Assembly (NCBI GenBank): GCA_037043455.1
Contig: JAWPHD010011276.1
Span: 21,394 to 85,393 of the forward strand
DNA: 64,000 nt
DNA from: Cyrtodaria siliqua
Lineage: Eukaryota; Mollusca; Bivalvia; Adapedonta; Hiatellidae
Reading direction: 5' to 3'
Shown: positions 58,113 through 64,000 of the stretch, one piece after another
Layout: every line of letters starts with the position of its first letter
How positions within the stretch are numbered: the stretch's first letter is position 1
Notes under the pieces: model-generated
The model's database searches: none
What the model saw: only the letters and a program-made list of their open reading frames with translations
What the model was told of the DNA's origin: nothing
Position numbers and translations under genes: made by a program

Positions 58113-58197
58113 CAGGTAGGTATACGATATGAACACACGTGCACGTGCACAAGCCATTTAAAAGTAGGTATAGGTGTTCATGTTAAATACCGACCTG
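58113..58197. repeat. Short inverted repeat
   Basis: CAGGTAGGTATACGATATGAACAC and its imperfect inverse (GTGTTCATG...TACCGACCTG) frame an ACGTGCACGTGCAC core. The GTGTTCATG motif is shared with 55250-55397. Confidence 0.5.
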
Positions 58198-58564
58198 ATA
58201 CAAACAAAAAAGTCGTTGTGTAAATTTTGGATGTTTGTGTTGGATGTATTTTCTATAGGATTTTACCGTTTAAAATTGAGGTACGTCTTTTTGTATTATG
58301 CCTCTGTTGTATTAATATATCTCGGACAGATATTTTCCGAGATGTTATTGTTTACCTAGCCTTTATAGAACTACAGGCATTACAAAAATTCAAAACACTA
58401 ATGCAGACTTATTCCAGAAAATTATCAAAGTACTTGCTAAAATCTATTTATACTGTGCTTATTTAACTTTACCGTCATATTTATTACAGCATCATTACTT
58501 TTGATACACTTTTGTATTTATATGTGAACCATATATTTATATTTTGTCACATATTTATCATTGA

Positions 58565-58678
58565 CAGTGACTTATAGGTCCTGGGGCCGGGTGCTCTTTT
58601 ATTTTATATATGTACTTGTTTGTCACTTTATGCACATGTCATTATAATAAACGATTTACTTACTTACTTTACTTACAA
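58565..58678 (+). mobile_element. LINE 3' end with (CTTA)n tail
   Basis: GGGCCGGGTGCTCTTTTATT, then GTACTTGTTTGTCACTTT, AATAAACGATTTACTTACTT and a degenerate CTTA tail. The layout of a CR1/L2-type LINE 3' terminus; no coding part upstream. Confidence 0.5.
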
Positions 58679-58705
58679 GTACCACTAAGATTTAATGTTC
58701 AGCAG

Positions 58706-58780
58706 GTAGAGATGTTTTTTAGACTATTAAAAGCACATAATGAATCATCCGTGGTGAACGGGTCTGTTGCATTCATGCAG
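58706..58780 (+). other. Possible small exon
   Basis: TTCAGCAG, 75 open bases (25 codons, VEMFFRLLKAHNESS ... AFMQ) and a donor CAG|GTTAGT. The pyrimidine tract before the acceptor is poor. It follows a LINE tail directly, which lowers confidence. Confidence 0.2.
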
Positions 58781-59628
58781 GTTAGTGCTGAGTTTGCAGT
58801 TGCGGATCTGGGGTGGGATGGGGTTGGGTTACCATATCTTGATTTATATTTAACATTAGATCGGTGATTCATTAATATTAGTATACACGATACTTTTCAG
58901 CCACCCTATTAACATTCCGTCGTTCTCATGCACGTTAACATGTCGTCATATACACTCCTTCTCATTGCATTGCAGTCACTGTTTGAGTGATCTTTTTCTT
59001 CAGTTTTGATAACAACTATTTAATCCTTTCTGGATAGTTTCGACTCATGTTTCTGTATGATCATACTGCATGATCGTATGATCATTGATTGGTCAACTGT
59101 TGAGTCAACTGATCATTGATTGATCAACTGTTGAGTGAACTGATTTTCGATTTAGTCCTTTCTTAATCTTCGCATCTCTGGTCATACTGCTGAAATACTC
59201 AGAAAGGCACAGGTGTGTCTGTGTGACTCGATCTATATACTATAGTGATACTGAGATGAACATTTATTTACTAAAAGGTATGTGATATTATTTCAGTGCT
59301 ATACACACAATGCATATATCTTACTACACATATAAAGGCAAAATATCAGTTGATGGGCTGAGAAAGTTGAGTTTGTTTCTTTAAAGAACGAACATATGTA
59401 TGAGCATTACATCCAGGTTTTACATAATTAGTTCTGCAAAATAAATAATATTTTTTTCTGAATCACAAACGGTGGTTGCTATAATTTCTGGGCTCCCATG
59501 GAACCCAAAATTGTGATAGGGATTAAAGGGCGCAATCTTGAAGTAGTAACCAATTCAGCATCAACATTATCACCTATTAATCCATTATTATGACATTAAA
59601 TCTGCTGGCATTAAAGAAAAATTCGGAG

Positions 59629-62121
59629 TTTTTAGCTCGACTATTCGAAGATTAAGAGAGCTTATGTAATCACCCCGGAGTCGGCGTCGGCGTCGGCGTC
59701 CCACATCAAGGTTTGCGTGTAAGCTTTGTTTACAAGTCTAAAATATCTCTTACATTTCTTACCCTAGCACAACCAAATTCGGCCATTAGCTTCCTTATAG
59801 CATTATCTTAAGGGCTGCTCAAGTAATTTTGGTTCCTGTAACCCCTGGGCTCCCATGGAACCCACATTCTGATAGCCCTTAAAATGTGTCTGTTTCACAT
59901 CACAATTTGCGTGTAAGCTGTGTTTACAGGTCTATATTTCTTACTTTTCTTGTCCTAGCTGAACTAAATTTGGGAATTGGTTTCCTTATAGTATATTGTA
60001 AGGGTTGGGTAAGTAATTATGTCTTCTGCACATTTTGGGCTCCCATGGAACCCAAAGTGTGATGGCCCATAAAATGTGCAATAAAGGCAGATCTAGGTTA
60101 GCATGTAAGCATGTATACATCTATAATTTTGGTTTGGGATTTCTTATAACATTATGCATATTATTCATACTTCACCCATGTTGGGGCATGGGCTCCCTCC
60201 TCCACCCCCGCCTACACTCCTTCACCCCCTCATGAAACTCTATTTTTTATTTTTTTTAATACATATTTCTGTTTTATTTTATTCAATTCTTACACATAGC
60301 TTCTTACACATATATGTTGCCCACTCCCTCCCCCACCTACCCCACCACTCCCTCCCTCCCACCCACCCCCACCCCCACCACTCGAAACTCTTCTTTTTTT
60401 TTCTTTTTGTTTTACATATTTCTGTGTTGTTTTATTCAATTCTTACACATATATATGTTGCCCCCTCCCCCACCTACCCCGCTCCCGCATCTCCCCCACC
60501 CCCACTCGAAAGTTTTTTTTACATATTTCTCTGTTGCTTTTGTCAATTCTTACACATGTTGCCCTGCCCCTCCACCAACCCCGCCTCCACTCTACCCCAC
60601 CCCCTCCCCAATCGAAACTGGAATATTTTATTTTTATGTTTTTACATATTTCTGTATTGTTTTGATAAATTCTTACATAGCTTCTTAAATATATTGTTGC
60701 CCCCTCCCCACCCCCGCCTCCCGAAGCTTTGGATGTTCCTAATTCAAAAATATGCCTGTTAAAATTATTTTGACATCATGTTTTACTAGCATTACCACTA
60801 CAAATGCGTTTGCAGAAGATATTTTCGAAATATTTAATGTTAATGCTGAATTACAGTTACTTGAATTTCAAACAATATTCAATTTAAAGGGAGGTAATTT
60901 AAGATTATCCATATTTCATTTTTTTTATAGACGGAGAATCTGCGATAAAGGAAGGGGTCACTTTTTTCTATTATTTCATACCAATTTTAAGAATTTTATA
61001 TTTTTAAGCGACTTTGACTCATGTTATGTGTTTTATCAGCACATTTCATGTTTTCATATAAAGAGAGGGTAACTCTCAAAAGATGTAACAATTGAAACAA
61101 AAAATTAATGTTTTACAAACTATGGGTCAAAACAAAATACTTATCATATATCTTTTCTAAAATATATTTAAAATAAGAATGTTAGTTAAGATACAAAAGT
61201 TGATACTTATTAATTTTTTTCAGTGTATATGTTGCTCTCACCCCACCCGCACCCGTCTCTCCCCAACCCCCACCCCATCCCCCACCCCACCCCAACATAT
61301 TTCTGTGTTGTTTTGGTCAATTCTTACACATACATTATGTTGCATGCACCCCAAACCCACCTCTCTCGAAACTGGAATAATCTTTTTTGCCAATTCTTAC
61401 ACATAAGCTATGTTGCACCCCCCCCCCCCCCCCCCACACACACACACCCACCCTCTCGAAACTGATATATTATATTTTTTTAGTTGTTTTGGTCAATTCT
61501 TACACATAACTTCTTACACATATGTTACCTCTCCCCCACCCAACCATCCCACCTCACCCACCCAAATCAAAACTCCGTTTTTTTTTCTATTTTTTTTTTA
61601 CATATTTCTGTGTTGTTTTGGTCAATTCTTACACGTATAGCTATGCTCCCCCCACCCCCACCCCCACCCCCCACAATTGGTTTATGGGCTCCTCTCATAT
61701 GGAGGACAGGGGGAGGGGAATTGTTTTCATTTTATCTTCCATTATTTGGGTATTAATATTTTAATTTGAACGCAATCATTTACATATAAAACAATTTATA
61801 TTAAATTCAGATACACAGATGAAATATTGATTAAAAAAATGAAATGAGGCCACAATAAACATTGCCAGATATCAGCTCCATCCCCGAGTTGTCTTTTGAC
61901 CAAATTTCTTTAAAATGACAGCAATTTTGGATTAAAACAGATAAAAAAATATTCACATTTTATATCGGCCCGAATATCTATACAAGCCCCATCCCCCAAC
62001 CCCACCCCACATTGTTTTAGCCTTGTTTTCTGATGGTATATACTAGCTATATAATTTATTATTCTCTGAAAAATTGAATAGTCGAGCTGCGCTGTTCTCC
62101 GACAGCTCGTGTTATAATTAG
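59629..62121 (+). mobile_element. Tandem-repeat cassette family B, copy 2 (2.5 kb)
   Basis: Subterminal AGCTCGACTATTC (59634-59646) has its exact inverse GAATAGTCGAGCT at 62076-62088, followed by a hairpin (GCTGT-TCTCCG-ACAGC). The 5' part repeats the GTGTAAGC...GGGCTCCCATGGAACCC module twice. The middle has about ten units with TACATATTTCTGTGTTGTTT, TCAATTCTTACACATA and CCCCACCC-rich tracts, ending CTCGAAACTGGAAT. A family V element is nested at 60722-61225. The 202-codon frame at 60154-60762 is an artefact of C-rich repeats. Confidence 0.75.
60722..61225 (-). mobile_element. TIR element family V, partial copy nested in cassette B2
   Basis: Inverse of 50003-50510: GATGTTCCTAATTC at one side, GTTGATACTTATTAATTTTT then CAGTG at the other. 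It lacks the ~200-base part beyond the first site. The 60752-61072 frame (+, MPVKIILTSCFTSITTT...) corresponds to that in the complete copy, with mostly replacement changes. Confidence 0.7.
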
Positions 62122-62130
62122 TTAGACTAT

Positions 62131-62470
62131 TCGAGTAAGGGAGCTTATGTAATCACCCCGGCGTCGGCGTCTGTGTCGTGCCTGCATCCTAGTCCGCATC
62201 GAGTTTTGTAAGCTGTGTTTACATGTATATATCTCTTACATTTTTTGTCTTAGCTCAATCAAATTTAGGCATTGTTTTCCTTATAGCACTATCTATCTAG
62301 GATTGCATAATTAATTGTCCTTTATAAATGCTGTGCTCCCATAGAAACCAAATTTAATTGTGAAGACCAAATAAATGCAATAAATTAAGGCAGATCAAGG
62401 TATTGGTTTAAGTTTAATGCAACATTATTATGTTTATATTTCTGTTTTGGTTGACTCCCATACTTCTTCC
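62131..62470 (+). mobile_element. Tandem-repeat cassette family B, copy 3, truncated
   Basis: GACTATTCGAGTAAGGGAGC, TTATGTAATCACCCCGGCG, GTAAGCTGTGTTTACATG and TGTGCTCCCATAGAAACC repeat the 5' module. No array or 3' hairpin follows. It starts 10 bases after copy 2 ends. Confidence 0.65.
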
Positions 62471-62820
62471 AGATCGCCTTCAATCACTTTAAGGGAGAAC
62501 TGAATGTGTGCAACGGGATTTTCTAAACCCTGAACGGTTGTGTGTGTGTGTTTCTCAGCAATTTAATATATTGTTATTGTTGTTTGGTGTAATATTACTG
62601 CCCCCACCATTATAAACAGACGTTAAAGACATCTAGTATTCCGAAGGCGAAGAACTCCATTTATACTAGCTTGACATCATCATCTCGCATTTATGGCAAG
62701 TTAGCAAATATATTGGTCGCGATACTTTTTGGAGTAACATTTCTTTTACATTTCTTTTACAAGTCGACTTATAAGGGCTTAATAGCTGAAAATAGCGTCG
62801 CGACTGAATTATCTCGACAG

Positions 62821-62907
62821 CAGCCAAATGACACCATACAAAATTTATAATTCAGCTGTTACGCCCCTAACCTTGATTTCTGTTTCAGTTGCAGCCACAG
62901 ACGTTTG
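62821..62907 (+). repeat. Duplicated segment with splice-acceptor-like core, copy 1
   Basis: GCCAAATGA, CAGCTGTTACGCC and TTGATTTCTGTTTCAG then CCACAGACGTTTG match 63834-63902 in order. The pyrimidine tract plus CAG looks like an acceptor. The frame after it (LQPQTFERV) soon stops. Confidence 0.5.
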
Positions 62908-62939
62908 AGAGAGTTTGAGTTATCACAAAAAACAAGTAT

Positions 62940-63530
62940 GGCATGTTTACAGTTTTTATTTTCTGTTGAGATTAATTATTTCGAACAATTATTTTGCAAA
63001 CACATTTTTAGTGTTTGTTTGTATGGTGTTTTACGTCATTTTCAACACATGTATGTTTATATATGACGGTCGATATTTTTGTGGCGGAGGCAGACCACCC
63101 ACTTTTCCTGGGTAGAACCAGTACTGTACATCTCCCACCATCCGTAAGAATTCACACTTCCTCAATTCGAGCTCACAGTAGGATTTGAACCTGCAGCAGT
63201 GAGAGGCGAGAATGTTTACAAAGCAACCTCGTCAACCCCTCGGCCTTGGAAGTGATACATTTGTAGTGGTAATGCTAGAAAAACATGAGGTCAAAATAAT
63301 TTTATTTGGCATATTTTAGAATAAGGAACATCGAAAGCTGCACTAATTGAAGTACTTAACACAATGCCTAAGCATCCAATTATAAGTGTTATAATTTATT
63401 TCTTAGAGAAAACAAATCGAATTGAAACCTTTAAAATGCGTTCATGCAATCAGAGCAGACGATTTAATCTCATTATGTTGCAGTTCAACCGCGTCTCCAA
63501 TCAAACAAAAGACACTGAAAATAGTATTGA
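62940..63530. mobile_element. TIR element family V, copy split by a SINE
   Basis: The right part (63257-63530) matches 50430-50690: GTAGTGGTAATGCTAG, CATATTTTAGAATAAGGAAC, CAATCAGAGCAGACGATTTA. The left part (62940-63013) matches the adjoining bases of the complete copy. The SINE sits between. Terminal inverted repeats are decayed. Confidence 0.65.
63014..63256 (-). mobile_element. tRNA-derived SINE (family S2), copy 3, nested in element V
   Basis: On the minus strand: GGCCGAGGGGTTGACGAGG (A-box, altered), GCAGGTTCAAATCCTACTG (B-box), GAATTCTTACGGATGGTGGG and GTACTGGTTCTACCCAGG. ACATTTTTAGTG (63002-63013) and ACATTTGTAGTG (63257-63268) flank it, an 11/12-base target duplication in family V sequence. 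Confidence 0.8.
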
Positions 63531-63833
63531 CATACGGTGGTAGATTTGTACTTTTATGATTAGTATATACAGTTACATATTGCTAACATAAATCCATTCC
63601 TAAAAAATAGGTAATTGTTACCAGCATTGACTTACCTTTTTGACTTATAATAAAAGAGCCACGTGTGGATCCGTTGTGGTCAATAAAACCAAGATTTAAT
63701 ACCACTGCTTGACTCTTGCATGATCGTAAGAGTCGATTAAAAGAGTTTTTAAAGTTGAAGTTACAGTTAATCTGCTTCACCAGCGGTGATGAAGTTTCTG
63801 AATGTATGTCTCATAGTTTTATGTATCAGAAAT

Positions 63834-63915
63834 GGCGCCAAATGAGCAGCTGTTACATCGCAAACAATGATTTTTGTTACAGATGCCGTCACAGACGTTT
63901 GCGTCGAAACAAAAA
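63834..63915 (+). repeat. Duplicated segment with splice-acceptor-like core, copy 2; possible exon
   Basis: GCCAAATGAGCAGCTGTTAC, TGATTTTTGTTACAG|ATGCCGTCACAGACGTTTG matches copy 1 at 62821. Here 36 open bases (MPSQTFASKQKQ) run to ACAG|GTAGGA, a fair donor. Either a small exon or part of an unknown repeat. Confidence 0.3.
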
Positions 63916-64000
63916 CAGGTAGGAAACGTTTTCATTTTTCATTTTCTGAACATAATCCTGCCTTATTATTATTATTTGTGTATTGCATTAAACATGTGTA

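Noticed and set aside
60154..60762. 202-codon frame, the longest in the window, rich in P, H, S and F
   Set aside because: It is a translation of C-rich and T-rich cassette B units. Overlapping frames on the same strand are equally open, and no domain is visible.
50230..61072. Conserved MPVKIILTS... frame in two elements
   Set aside because: By eye, about 11 replacement against 3 silent differences in the first 47 codons, which is neutral. Similarity comes from common descent of the element.

Overview
This window looks like intergenic or, more likely, intronic DNA from a marine bivalve mollusc. It is AT-rich, has almost no long open reading frames, and carries no operons or bacterial-style genes. 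It is packed with tRNA-derived SINEs, terminal-inverted-repeat (TIR) elements and mobile tandem-repeat cassettes. The mollusc assignment rests mainly on cassettes that combine ~160-bp tandem repeats with an adjoining ACGG microsatellite. This architecture is known from bivalve 'pearl' and BIV160-type elements and from Helentron-related elements. It is an inference; no database was searched.

Only one stretch looks like an ordinary host exon: a short first coding exon on the minus strand at 40188-40275. It has a good ATG context, a GTGAGC donor, and a predicted N-terminus that resembles phosphodiesterase 9A. If correct, the sequence from 40187 down toward position 1 is its first intron, filled with repeats. 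No second exon was recognised. A few other exon-like islands are listed with low confidence.

Layout. 1-5 kb: little recognisable, then a 42-bp minisatellite and a ~137-bp tandem cassette ending in a strong hairpin. 5-10.3 kb: SINEs (one pair inverted, one nested in a MITE, one full length with perfect 12-bp duplications) and a 1.3-kb array of 17-bp units. 10.9-12.2 kb: a 61-bp satellite. 12.7-24 kb and 36-37 kb: four copies of cassette family A, one nested in a TTAA-flanked MITE, plus an hAT element and a triple-nested MITE. 25-35 kb: Harbinger-like, TTAA-type, hAT-like and LINE-tail elements. 38-43 kb: inverted-repeat elements around the candidate exon. 44-46 kb: a dead non-LTR retrotransposon (reverse transcriptase remnant) inside a MITE. 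46.6-48.4 kb and 52-53.6 kb: further tandem cassettes. 50-55 kb: TIR elements and a cluster of long palindromes. 56-62.5 kb: cassette family B, with CCCACCC-rich tandem units and another element nested in it.

No intact transposase or reverse transcriptase is present; essentially everything mobile is non-autonomous or decayed. Genes do not work together here in any visible way. The coherent story is repeated nesting of elements and internal growth of mobile tandem arrays. I did not find evidence of a new functional system; the most unusual signals are structural. Most ORFs longer than 60 codons are by-products of repeats or low complexity.
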